Below, piece after piece: positions 1-11,565 of a DNA stretch of 64,000 nt. The stretch covers positions 50,911,880 through 50,975,879 of the forward strand of contig NC_043966.1 in assembly GCF_902148855.1 (NCBI RefSeq). The letters run 5' to 3'. This stretch comes from Sphaeramia orbicularis. Lineage: Eukaryota > Chordata > Actinopteri > Kurtiformes > Apogonidae. The number at the start of each line of letters is the position of its first letter. The stretch's first letter is position 1. A model generated the notes under the pieces. That model saw nothing but the letters and a program-made list of their open reading frames with translations, had not been told where the DNA came from and made no database searches. Position numbers and translations under genes: made by a program.

Positions 1-3000
1 TACTCGTCAGTTGATTCAAAACCAGCTAATGGGTTAAAGGCATATCTCCTTATGTTGAGTTAATTTTCTGAGATCTAACATTCAACATTTTCTTCCCCAC
101 TGTAGTTGTGCTTAGAAATGACAAATGTCAATGACATCAGGGTCTTTGCCAATCACTAAACAAGGATGTGGCAACTGACTTCACCTGGCAAAATCAGTCA
201 AGAGGCTGTTAAAATTCTGGGCCTCATGTAAGAACCAAAGCAGACGCGTCGTAAACATAGTCTTGGAATTTTTTCATGGATTGATGTGTTAGCCATTAAA
301 CGCATCACCTTACAACGGCTTCAGTATCCTCCACATGAGCACCAACCAGCCTCTGTTCTAGGTTTCCTTCCTTGTCCAGGTGGTGAGAGCTTTGTACTTC
401 TGTCAGAAACAGTTTGAGTTTGATTGAATAAGTCTTCCTCCCATTTTGTATCTGCTACATTACGATAAGTCATGATGCTGCTTCCAAAGATAATGACAGT
501 AAAACTCGCACAGAAAGCCCCAGCATTTGACAAAACGATAATGCTGGAACTGAGAGATTGAGGTTTACACACCACAACAATGTCAGAGATTTTTATGGAT
601 TATATGTTAATAATCTAGGAATTTTGCGATCAAGGTGAAACCACTCTGCAGTTAACTGGTGGATCACAGTTGATTAGGCACCCCTGTTGTAAAGCATTTC
701 GTACATCACTGTTTGTTCCTCCACCACCATAAAGACAGAAACCACTAATGTCCAGGTGGAACATGCAGTGCAGCATCTAGCAACTAAAACCTCAGAATTT
801 GTTTTCACAATTAACAATACAATTTCACCTTTTAATTCTGCATCATGACTGACTTTAAAGATGATATACTGTAACCCATTTAACAACGTAAGTTTTAGAC
901 TCACATGTCTAAAATGTTTCAGCTCAGAATTTTCTTCTTGTACAAAATACATGTCTGTATATTTTTGGTTCTGAGTTGATCAAAGCAGACAGTTTACAGT
1001 ATCTGTTGAGATGCTGCTGCTGATGTCCTTTAGGTGACGGTGCCGTGGTTACTATCATGTAGAGACCCTGTCACAGGGGTCTGTGGTTCTGGAGGTGATA
1101 CCCATATAGTTCCAACATCACATATATATGGAAATCCTAATGGCCCAATAATAATAATTAAAAAAACAACAAAAAAAAACAGTTTTTGGGTATTTCTTTA
1201 AGGGAACATTTTCGTAGGTTGATGTTACTTTGGACCTTTTCTATAATGGATAAAGAAATGAAAAGATAATCTTTCACAGTATGTCTCCTCAACCATGCAA
1301 AATTTTCAAACTGACTCTAAAAGCCAGTAATAACATTTAAATCGCATTGAATTTGTTAAAACATTCTGTGATATTGAATTCTACAGCATTTGGAAGCCAT
1401 TAAATTCATATAAGCTATGCTAACTTATGTGTTGTTTCCCTCTGTGAAGCAGCGGTATGGCACAGTGGCTGCTCTTTCCTGACTTTTGCTTTGGTTGGTG
1501 GATCGGCCACGGTGATGTGTACTTGGTTGTGATAGGTTCGTTAGAAGCAACTATGTTTAAATATGTGCTGATACCATTTCCATGCTGTTCTGTTTTCTAT
1601 ATGCTGATGAAGCAGTACCAAAATTCTATACCATTCTTTACCATTACCCATTGGTAAAGATCTTAGATGCCAACATTGTTTGGACATTTATCTCATAATT
1701 ATGTCTGCTGAGTCAGCTGTGGGCTAAGTCATTTGTTTAGTGCTTTGTCAAAATTAATGTTTTGAGTAGGTCTCTATACCGCCTTAAAGGAATGTCTATA
1801 AAAACTCAGGAAGTGATCTGAGCACTCATACTGACATGCTCCAAAATTACCGAAAGGAAAAGAGAAAATTCACAAATAACCATGAAATTTTGGTATTTTA
1901 CATACAGAACAGATTTGAACCATTGTCAAAAATGACTTTTCAGGCAGTCATCCCAGTCTTTCAGTCTTACTTCCAAATGCAGTTATATCCATAACAAAGC
2001 ATTTCACAGTTTTTCTTCTGCATTTTATTCATAGTATAATTTATACATTTTTTTTTAATTTTACAATGTTCAAAATGTAAGATTTGCTTGTGCTTTTCTG
2101 AAGTTTGTGTCAGATTTTATTTTGTGTTGGGAGGTGCTTGTTTGTGTTAGCTAACTCCATTTCTAAGATAACCACTGTCTCGTTTGCCTACATCTATGAT
2201 CTTTGTAATTTGATTCTATGTGGAGGACTCAGGTTGATTTCTCCATGAAAATCTTTATGCTCGCTCATGATTTCTTCAATGTCTTTCTTGAGCTCTACAG
2301 CAGCAACACTATTCAACCCTATCTGCCTTTGTCTAAGAAATGGAGTCATCTAACACACGTGAATGAGCACACAAGCATGTATTCAGACAAACTAAGCATC
2401 AAACTTTCATCTGAAATGTAGCGGGGATGGAAATTGGATTGTGTTTGATATGTTAAGGGTGACTAGAGTGGTTAAAAAAAGACCACACTGTGTCCAGCAT
2501 TAGCTATTAGCTGTGTTAGTTCATAATCACGAGATGTCCTTCTGGCCAGTAATTTCTAGCATCAACCCATAGGATTTGCAGTGAATTAGGTCTTTTACTA
2601 AAACTGAAATAAATTAAAGATTTGATATGTAAGCTTTGCATGTGCTTGTTCTTAAGTGAAGTTTGTGTTGGAGTCTGTTGTGTTGCGCATTGGTCATTTG
2701 TTGAAATTAGCAATGCCATTTCTAAGTTAATAAAACTGGTGTTAGCTCCAGAGAAGCAGGATATAATTACATTTCTAAGCAAAAAGTAGCCAATCTTGCA
2801 CACTGTTGCAGAGGAGTTATTGAAGAACTTTTGAACAAGTATACAGATTTTTGCAGAAAAAACTAGTTCTCTTCCTAGAAGTCAGTCTGCTGCATGTAGG
2901 CTACAGAGGTACACATTAGGTTAGAAATGGACTTGTACCAAAACTTCACGTAAGCACACCAGAACATGTGAAAATTACTATCTCATACTGAAACTTCAAA

Positions 3001-4160
3001 CACGGTGTGTATAATGTTTGAGGATACAAGGATACAGCCTTAGCCTCTCAACACAGAGGGTTTGTTGAGTGTGCATCCTCTTAAATTCTCGTCATTTGAC
3101 TTGCATTGACTGGCACAACCAATATCTCGCCTGATGATATGCCTTGCTCTTGGGTACCTTGTCAGGAGCAAAAAAGCCACGGTAACCTTAACAATATCAT
3201 GTTCATATTCAAAAGATCATCCCGAGATCCTACACCTGCCTCAGCAGCACAGAACATAAAAAAAAGCCATAATTTCAAATGAAGAGCATCCCATAAATGT
3301 CTATAAGCTTTCAGTTTGTGTGCAGTACCTAAGAAACACTCTGATTAAATAAACTAAATCTAACATTGAACAAATTTAAAAATGGCTTTTGTTTGAGTTG
3401 TTGCTGACAGACATCAGTGTTTTTCAGTTCTGTCTGATGTTTGAGTTAATTAAAAGATGAGCAGGATTAGAGTTATTTTTCCTCTTAAGTAGCTTTAAAA
3501 AAGACTCGATAAGATTTAAAAGCAACCACCTGCTGCTGCTAATCCGACATGTCTTCTGCATTGTTATAGGTTTAGTTTAGAGTTCCACTTCCACATGTTT
3601 TGCCTCAATCTTGCCATGTCCAGAACTCTGAGCAGTGGACCTGAAGCAGGCTGATACTTCACTCCACACACTTGTTTAAACCTAAGGGGAAAAAAAGTAC
3701 AACTGTAATTTATTACAGGATGCTTAACTGTAATCCTTCTGCTCATTCCTGTCCTTTTTGTGTGCAAAAGGAGGGAGAGGGAAACTTCTATGTAGACAAG
3801 TTAAACAATTAACCAAAAATAAAAGGTGTGTCTCAGATATTTGTGTCAGACTTATTTTTTCAGTGGTCTTAGTGTTTTGTGTCCTGGCAGGTGTGTGGAC
3901 GTACATTACAGATGCTCTTACGATGAGGTAGTATTCTCAGTGGCATTTTTGGGTTTGTCATATAAGAAGTAGGCTTTCTTATAATGCTACTGTCATTGAC
4001 ATTTGCTTGTTTGTCTTACAGATATTGACTTGCTGTTGCTATTCATAATGCAGCACTGCTTGATCAAACATTTCTCAAATTTCTATAATGCATAGTAGCT
4101 GAATTATCATCTGGAGTTCCGAAGCTTTTTCAACTTGTGAAATTTTGTAAAAACATAAAA
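1..4160. other. Gene-free stretch, AT-rich
   Basis: I see no supportable gene here. Short open frames on the minus strand near 321-575 and 674-952 have no recognisable family or convincing splice partners. Two segments near 2080-2180 and 2630-2730 share degenerate similarity (both run from a TTGC/TGCTTGT context to CCATTTCTAAG), which suggests an old local duplication. It could be intergenic or a distant intron. Confidence 0.5.
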
Positions 4161-4164
4161 AACT

Positions 4165-4440
4165 AGAAAAGCACTTGTAGAGCGCAGACCTCCACCAAGA
4201 CAGATCAATGCCCCCCCCATCACCACCAAAATTTAATCACTTGTTCGTTGTGCCAGTATCAACATTTCCTGAAAATTTCATCAAAATCCGATTTAAAGTT
4301 TCACCCATTATAAGTAAATGGGACAAAACAATATATATTTCAAAAATTTTAACCTGACCTGCTTTTCCCAAAATGTAACCCCATTTATTCTTGGTAACTG
4401 GCAATCTCTCAACCCAATGTGGTATGAGTTCAACCAAAAG
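4165..4440 (-). repeat. Degenerate copy of the 'AGAGCGCAGACCTCC' dispersed repeat
   Basis: In reverse orientation this segment carries the GCAGACCTCC end, then sequence matching the ACCACCAAAATTTAATCA and CTGAAAATTTCATCAAAATC parts of the repeats at 15931-16350 and 50625-50905. It then continues into one unit of the ~170-bp family found at 6419-7070 (GGTATGAGTTCAACC and TTTTGCTGCTAGAGT on the plus strand). This copy shows that the two families can be parts of one longer dispersed element. It is the most diverged of the copies. Confidence 0.7.
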
Positions 4441-4454
4441 TTTTGCTGCTAGAG

Positions 4455-4480
4455 TATGAAAGAAAGAAAGAAAGAAAGAC

Positions 4481-4559
<79 letters not shown>

Positions 4560-4560
4560 A
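4455..4560 (+). repeat. (AAAG)n microsatellite, about 105 bp
   Basis: About 26 tandem GAAA/AAAG units with one AGAC interruption near 4480. It starts at the end of the dispersed repeat copy, so it may have grown from that element's tail. The open frames of repeated KERKKERK or LSFF type here are translation artefacts. Confidence 0.95.
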
Positions 4561-5469
4561 CAAGATCCTTTAATAAATTCATATTGCTGTCTGTTCCACA
4601 TTAGGGAATATTGGAGTATCAGTTGCAGCAATAACATGCTCGTCACCATTTAACAGACACAACAATTCCACTGCTAATGTACACAACACAACTGACTGGT
4701 CTTAATTCTCTGATGTGCTCAAGAAACATGCTTTTAACTTGCTCTGAGACCAAAATGTTCAGTGTCTTTCCTGTGCAATTTAAAATGGGTTTTGTGGAGC
4801 ACAGTACAATGCTTCTTTTATAATGAGGACAGTTCCCATTTCATAGCATTGTCATGTATTTATTGGGAAGCCAATAAAATGGGTCCTCAACCCACTTTTA
4901 GTTCATGACCCCAAGTTTTGGGAAAAGCAGATTTAGTGTAAATGATCCTAACCAGTGGTCTGTGAACCAGCTTCATCTGCCAGAGAGCAAATAGCCTCTT
5001 TTCCACCACAGCAACTTTTCCAGGAAAATTTTTATTTTACCAGGAACTTTGAAAAACTTTGGCACATTTCCAACAAAATTACTCAGGTAAAAAAAAACTT
5101 TCCCTTGACCACAAATCTTTTCCTGAAAAAAGTTCCTCGGAATTCTTGGGAGCGGAGCTGTGTGCTTAAGAATGACAATTGGTGGAACACTCTTGTAACG
5201 CTCCACTCTCACGTCCACCCCCTATAGTCAGCGAGCAGCTGCAAACTTGTTCATTCCATTTCTACAAGCTTCACTTTGATTGTGCTTTGATCATTTGGAA
5301 AATGGTGCAAAAGAAGAGGAGGTACGAGACCTAGACAGATACTGAGGTCCATTTGCTTCTATGAGTGCACTGCAATAATCTGCATGTCCATCTGAATAAG
5401 CTCTTGATAATAAAGCCTGGACTTTGTCAATCTTATTACCCCGCCCCCTGAAGGGGGAGCAAGGGGTAT

Positions 5470-6355
5470 TGTTTTTAAGTAAAGTAAAGTAAATTTTATT
5501 TATAGAGCACTTTTCACAGACAGAGTCACAAAGTGCTTTATCAATTCAAATCAGAATCAAATTAAGTTTACAGAGACCCAACAGAATCCTTCAGGAGCAA
5601 ACACTTGTGATTGGTGACAGTGGCGAGGAAAAACTTCCCTTTAACGGCAGAAACCTCGAGCAGACCCAGACTCCTGAAGGATGGCTGTCTGCCTTGACCA
5701 GTTGGGGTTAAAGAGAGAGAGAGAGAGTAAAGGAGGAGAAAAGAGAGAGCGATAGAGATATAGAGAGACTGGGGGGGGGGTGGGATGACACATGGAGTAC
5801 GTTATGATGAATACATAGAGTGTAATCAGTCTGTGGTGGTCCTGGGTCAGGTGGGAGACTAAAAAGCCTTTTTGAACAGGAGGGTTTTGAGGTGTTTCTT
5901 AAAGCTCTGTACAGAGTCCATGGACCGTAGGTGTAGAGGCAGGTCATTCCATAGACGTGGTGCCACAGCTTTAAAAGACCTGTCACCGCGTGTGCTAAAA
6001 CAGGTCCGTGGAACCATCAGCAGGTGCTGTCCTGAAGACCTCAAGCTACGAGTCGAGCTGTAGGGCTGGATCAGGGAAGCAATGTATGCAGGGGCCTGGC
6101 CATGTAGAGCCCAGAAAGTTAGCACAAGAATTTTGAAATGAAGACGATATAGAACAGGAGCCAGTGGAGAGATTTAAGGATGGGAGTGATGTGGGTTCTC
6201 CTGTTTGTGCGGGTCAGGAGCCTGGCAGCAGAGTTCTGGACAAACTGTAGACGGGCCAGCTCCTTCTTGTTTAAGCATGTAAACAGGCTGTTGCAGTAGT
6301 CTAAGCCAGAAGATACGAAAGCGTGAACGATCATCTCGAGTTCATTTGTGGACAC
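5470..6355 (-). mobile_element. L2-type LINE, 3' end of ORF2 plus 3' UTR (5'-truncated)
   Basis: The minus strand encodes the C-terminal end of a reverse transcriptase of the fish L2-like type. Residue blocks include SGLDYCNSLFT, LQFVQNSAARLLTR, HITPILKSLHWL, then in another frame FWALHGQAPAYI, GDRSFKAVAPRLWNDLP and SFKKHLKTLLF. The two blocks (6355-6119 and 6125-5859) lie in different frames, so there is at least one frameshift near 6120. About 390 bp of 3' UTR follows, ending in the AAATTTTATTTATAGAGCAC type of terminus. The 5' part is missing, the usual result of incomplete reverse transcription. It is not functional. Confidence 0.85.
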
Positions 6356-6418
6356 TTGTGGACATTTTTGGTTCGGTTTGTTTCTTAGTTTCTTTGTTTG
6401 TTTGTTTCTTTGTTTATT

Positions 6419-7070
6419 AACACTCTACCAGCAAAACTATTGGTTGAATTCATACCAAATTGGGTTTATAGATTCCCAGTGACCCAGAATAGATGTCATT
6501 ATATTTTGGGAAAAATAGCTCAAGGTTCAAATTTTTATGAATTTTTCAAGCCTTTTTTTCTCCCATTTACTTATAATAGGCAAAATTTCACATGTCTGTA
6601 GCAGCAAAATTGTTATTTGAATTCATACCAGATTTGGTTTATAGATTACCAGTGACCCAGAATAAATGTTTTGGGAAAAATAGGTCAAGGTTCAAATTTT
6701 TTATGAATTTTTAAAATATTTTTTCCTCCCATTTACTTATATTGGGCAAAATTTCAAATGTCTGTAGCAGAAAAACTACTGGTTGAATTCATACCAGACT
6801 GGGTTTGTAGACTACCTGTGACCCAGAATAGATGTGATTACATTATGGGAAAGGTAGGTCAAAGTTCAATTTTTTTAAATGAATTTTTCAATTTGTTTTT
6901 TCTTCCCATATACTGAAAGTGGCTGAAATGTGTCTCTGCTGTCTCTGTTTGTGCTGACATCAGCACACACATAGACATGATGACATCATCTGGATCAGTG
7001 CCAGAATAAACTACAATACATGTGAGAGGCGGGGTTTGTTGTGCCTGGTACCACTTGTTTACTGAATACA
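6419..7070 (+). repeat. ~170-bp unit repeated three times, with unique 3' flank (dispersed family)
   Basis: Three imperfect units start near 6427, 6600 and 6765. Each contains GTTGAATTCATACCA, GACCCAGAATA, a TTTTGGGAAAAATAG block, a T-rich block and CCCATTTACTTATA. A shared 3' segment follows, with TGACATCAGCACACACATAG and GGGTTTGTTGTGCCTGG. One unit plus the same 3' segment recurs at 15473-15835, and part of a unit at 4261-4440 in reverse. No coding potential was recognised. Confidence 0.8.
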
Positions 7071-8562
7071 ATCTTTTTTTGCTCCATTTTCCAAATTAAT
7101 ATGCTCTTTTCTTCATTGTGTGTGTCTGATTTCATTGATACAAGCATCATCTTTCAATATACTTCAAAAAGATAATAATTTCAGTAAATAATACAATAAA
7201 ACCAGTAAAAGCCACGCAACCGTAATGCATACAGTTTATAATAAGTCTCTGATAATATTCAGTGATACTGGGACAATTACTTTGAAAAACCTACAAACTA
7301 CTCCACAGAGGAAGAAATTTCAACAACATCAAATCTATCTGATGGAAAACTGTGTTATGGTAAGCTGCAAAAAAAAAAGTAGTTCAAACTTCAACTCAAA
7401 TTAGCTTATTAAGTACTTAAATAAGTGAGTTTTTAATTTCTGTAGGCCAGGAAGTCAAATTTAGAGTAGGCCAAGTCCAGCCCAGCATCTCAGAGGGATG
7501 ACCAACACCTAGAGGACACTGAGGATGGTCATCCAGCCCAGAGCATCCCAGGTAGAGAAAGGTTTCAATTAGAAAAGCTCAGACATACTGTAGCTTAGAT
7601 AATGTGATGACAGCGTGAGAAGCAGACACTAAGGTATTGGTCAAGATCAAGTGAGTGGTGAACAAAGGCAAGGCCCTCGGCTCCAAAATGAGGCCACTGC
7701 CAAAGCATCTTAAAGTTGTAATACTACTGATGGCCTCTGGGGTTGGCTCCAAAAAAACCCTGGCTCCCTCAAATTTAGAGTGGATATTTCTCTAAAAATA
7801 CTGCGTCAATATTTTTTTTCCAGGAGTTGTTCTGGTCTTCTCTGCTTTATTTGTACCATCAAATAAGTAATCTGGTCCACGTGTAAATGCCTTTTCTGTT
7901 AAAAAGATCTCAGGTCAAGTACCCTTAATGCTCATTTGGCACAAATCCCTGCCACAGGTGCATCTGTGGTAAATTGCTGTGGGAATAATATACAATTAAT
8001 TTTATGGACATCCTATGAATGTGTCAAAGCTCCAGCAAAAAAAGCATTTTTTCCATCTTCAAAACCTGAAATATGACAGTTTTAAACACCCTCTAAGGAA
8101 GGCGCATGCTTTGCATGTTTTCGTGATGGTTTTACTATGTTTTCTGTCTGTGCTATGTTTTTTTTTGTTTCGTTTTTTGTTACTGTAGAAAAGCAGTTCA
8201 AATACTTCTGTAAATGGAGAATCTCATATTTCCATTACTCACTCCAGAGGTGTCCCATGTGATTCACAGCTGGAGTCAGAGGGCCAATCACAGAGCAATG
8301 CGCACATAGCTTTGCCTCAAATTGTGCATACGTAATCGGTTGAATCCTTCATCCATCAACTTTTACCAACCTCCCGGAACCCTGGAATGACTAAAGCCTC
8401 CCCTATTACAATTTTGTCTGGAGAGGTATGGGGAGAAATAGACCTGCAAAAAATTAGATGTCACCCTCTGTTTGTAGCTGGACAGGATTTGTTATACTGC
8501 ATGGCATGATTTTAATGATGATTTTAATTAACATACAATATGTATGTATTATCTGATTTGTC

Positions 8563-8599
<37 letters not shown>

Positions 8600-9571
8600 G
8601 TAATAATAATAATAATACTCCTTTCTCATTTGCAGACATCTGATGAATATGATAATATGTAATGTGAAGTCATTATTCAGCCCCATTTATCTCACATTAG
8701 AGACATTTGGGGAAAATGACATTTATGCTCAAAAATTGATATTACAAAATTTCATTTTAGACATGTTTTCTACACTTACTTGTTATTTTATTCATATATT
8801 CCACATCTTTTGTGAAGCTAAGACTTTGGTAAACTTAGTTCAAACAAGAAAACACTTCATCCACAAGTGAAGGTGAAATTTAAAAATTTTTGAAAATTGA
8901 AAAAGGTGAGTTTAAGAAAGTATGTTACAATCAACAAAATAGCCATGGACCTAGAATTTCAACCATGTTTCTACATTAAAGCATGCGTAAGTAATGAAGT
9001 GGCTCCAAATAAGGGGTGGGTTGAATCATTTTCACAGTATGTTCCCATTGGACATTTTTTGCAATGTTTTCAGTTTTGGCTATTTTTCTGTGCACCCGTC
9101 TCCTTTTTATGTCTGCTTCATTTTATTGTCTTTTATATCATTATTGTCTTCCTAAATAACAACAAAAATTGGGCTCATTTTCTTTATCTTGGTGCAAAAT
9201 ATTATTTGTTTAATGTAAATTTTTGCCTTGTTGGGTCTTGCATGTCTTTTCACATATTTTGTAGGCTTTTTTTTTTTTTTTTTCTGCATCGTTTGTCTTT
9301 TTTGTCTATGTTTTTGTCTTGCTGCGTTTGCTGTAGGATAGTGATATGCACCAATGGACACATCTGTCTGGATTGTCTCCTTTGTGTTGTCCCATCCATT
9401 CCAAATGTAATTGGTTTTGATTCACAATGGTCATAAAAATAATGGTTATTTCCTCTCAAATGTAAAGAGAAACGTCTGTTTTCTGAAAATGTAGTGTGAA
9501 AAGTACAGATATTCGTGTTAAAGTATAGACTGTAAAAGTAAAAAAAAATATAACTTGGAAACTCTAAGTAC

Positions 9572-9634
<63 letters not shown>

Positions 9635-9860
9635 TTTGTACTTTCTACTATTTGTACTTTTGTGATTTTAAATTGGAGTCACAAATGTGTCAAGAAAGTT
9701 GGGAAACAAAATCCTTTTTCATGCAAACAAGTGTGGCTTGAGGCTCATCTGCTGTGATTTGGTTGCACTGCATAGAAGATGAGCATGAATATTCCGTTTT
9801 TAAAAAGGTTCAAGTAAAGTTTCACCTCAAATGGCGCCTCGTTCTAAAACAAAGCAGAAT
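7071..9860. other. Gene-free stretch with (AAT)n and poly(A) tracts
   Basis: No gene is supported. An (AAT)n microsatellite lies at about 8563-8617 and a ~59-base A run at about 9573-9631. The 179-codon frame at 8897-9436 on the plus strand is rich in F, C, I and L, reads through poly(T), resembles no family I know and is probably chance. The ~160-bp block 7640-7800 shares phrases such as CCTGGCTCCC with 19190-19310, so both may be decayed copies of one dispersed repeat. Confidence 0.5.
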
Positions 9861-9863
9861 GAG

Positions 9864-9866
<3 letters not shown>

Positions 9867-9914
<48 letters not shown>

Positions 9915-9951
9915 TCTCTCTTCTCTCTTTCTCTCTTTCTCTCTCTCTCTT

Positions 9952-9987
<36 letters not shown>

Positions 9988-9990
9988 CGT
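9867..9990 (+). repeat. (CT)n tract upstream of the atoh8 CpG-rich region
   Basis: About 120 bp of near-pure CT dinucleotides with TTCT variants, ending directly at the CpG-rich block that precedes atoh8. As a polypurine/polypyrimidine tract it could form unusual DNA structure or act as GAGA-like promoter sequence; that is inference from composition and position. Confidence 0.9.
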
Positions 9991-10330
9991 GGGTCTCGAG
10001 ACATCTCCAGCCAGTCAGACGCCAGCAGTGAGAGAAGCGCGAGCCCCCCGTGCCGTCCGCTCTGTGTTCTAAGCAGGTCCTGAACGCTGCACGCGCTGCT
10101 CTGACTCCAGCGGGGCGGACAACCGGGATCCCGACAGACCCGCTGGAGCCGGTCTACAGCTGTCACCTGAAGAGGACGCAACCGGCGGACACTAACCCCG
10201 GTGCCTGTCCCAGTGGGTTAACGTACCGACAGGCGGACGTCCTCCGGGAGGCGGACAAACAGAGGAATGCTGTGGCTTTGTTTACCCAGGGGCCCTGAAC
10301 GTCACAGACGGACGGCTCGGTTCTGGGTCT
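9990..10330 (+). promoter_or_regulatory. CpG-rich candidate promoter / 5' UTR of atoh8
   Basis: This is the most CpG-rich stretch in the left half of the window, with many CG dinucleotides against a CpG-poor background. It lies 1.2-1.5 kb upstream of the atoh8 start codon on the same strand. A non-coding first exon could begin here and be spliced to an acceptor just before the start (TTGGTTAG, ending about 11553). No TATA box or transcription start is evident, so the promoter call rests on composition and position only. Confidence 0.45.
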
Positions 10331-11129
10331 GACAGTGTTCGTCACTGTCACCTGAAGCCAAACCTGGTGGAAGTGGACTGGACTGGACTGGACCACTTTG
10401 TCACGGCTTGAGTTGTGGGTGCTGTCACTGTTTGGCAGAAGCAGCTAATCCTCTAAGATTCTGTTTCCTAAACCTGCAAAACTGTGACTCCGGGTTTGAC
10501 TGCCCTGCAGAGGAGGCTGGGATTCAGCTCTGTCGGATTGCCCTTCTGGTTCTGGTTCTGTGCCATTTCCATTATTCTGTCCAGCAGCCGCAGCTCCACT
10601 GCAGCTGCTCTGTGCTCAGTTTGTGTATCAGTGTGGGTTATTCACAGTGCTGCTATGCAGACTGACTGGAGCCACTCTCAGACAGCTCAACTGTAACACG
10701 GAGTCAGAGCACAGAGGCTGGACTGCTGCACACAGAAAGAAACCTTTAAAGCTGCTGGGGAAAAGCTCTGAGCAAGACTCGATCCAGAGGGACGACTTGT
10801 GCGTAATAGCAGATGTTACACAGCTTTGTGTACCAATGTGGATTATTCAGGATGCTGCTATGTAGACAGAGTGGAGCCACAGAAAACCTGCTGGCAAAAT
10901 TAAAGTAACACACACAACTGTGCAGCTTCTGTCAGTGCAGCTGAACAGCTTGACTTACACAGTTGGCAGCAGAAGGTTTGTGAGGAAGGTAGAGAGTTTT
11001 GTGGGGTTTGTGCACACTTGAACAAAACACATTCTGGTTCAGTATGTGTTGGTTCTGAACAGTTTTAAGGACTGAAACCTGTACCTTGAATCTTTAACAA
11101 AATTTTTTCAGGTGAGAGTTTACTAAAAC

Positions 11130-11215
11130 AATGAGAATCAGAATACTTTATTGATCCCAGGGGAATTATTATGTGTTACAGCTGCTCCATGGAAGTATAA
11201 TAGAAAGTAATAGGA
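11130..11215 (-). repeat. LINE 3'-end fragment (TTTATTGATCCC type)
   Basis: The segment AATACTTTATTGATCCCAGG followed by GGAATT is the type of terminus found at the 3' end of Rex1/CR1-like LINEs in many fish. Only this tail is visible; no coding part is seen. It lies between the CpG-rich region and the atoh8 start. The family assignment is from memory. Confidence 0.45.
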
Positions 11216-11565
11216 AAGAAAGAAATATATATATGTAGGCTATAAAGCTCTAAATATACAAACACATACAGCTCTGAATATATATGTCAAATATACATAT
11301 TACAACATTTTATTAAGACACAATTAGAACAGCAATTTGTACAATATGTGCTAGACAATATATTATCAATATGATAATTAAAGAAATATACATAAATAAG
11401 TGTGCAAAAACCTTGTTTTGTTATTAACAATTATATGGTTATAATGAGGAAAACTTAAGTAGGAAAACTACTTGCTTGTAGTGAGTAACACATTTTATTT
11501 GACACATTCACAATTTTTGTTATATCTTGTTTGACTTTTTACATGTTGGTTAGACTGTGTGGGCA

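Noticed and set aside
321-952. Minus-strand frames of 84 and 92 codons near the left edge
   Set aside because: The 84-codon frame has a hydrophobic segment and an acceptor-like site upstream, but I recognise no family and no linked exon.
4237-4653. Frames encoding repeated LSFF or KERK units
   Set aside because: They are translations of the (AAAG)n microsatellite.
8897-9436. 179-codon plus-strand frame
   Set aside because: Composition is F/C/I/L-rich, it reads through a poly(T) tract, and no family or domain is recognisable; best explained as chance in AT-rich DNA.
9754-10181. Ser/Leu- and Arg/Glu-repeat frames
   Set aside because: They are translations of the (CT)n tract and its border.
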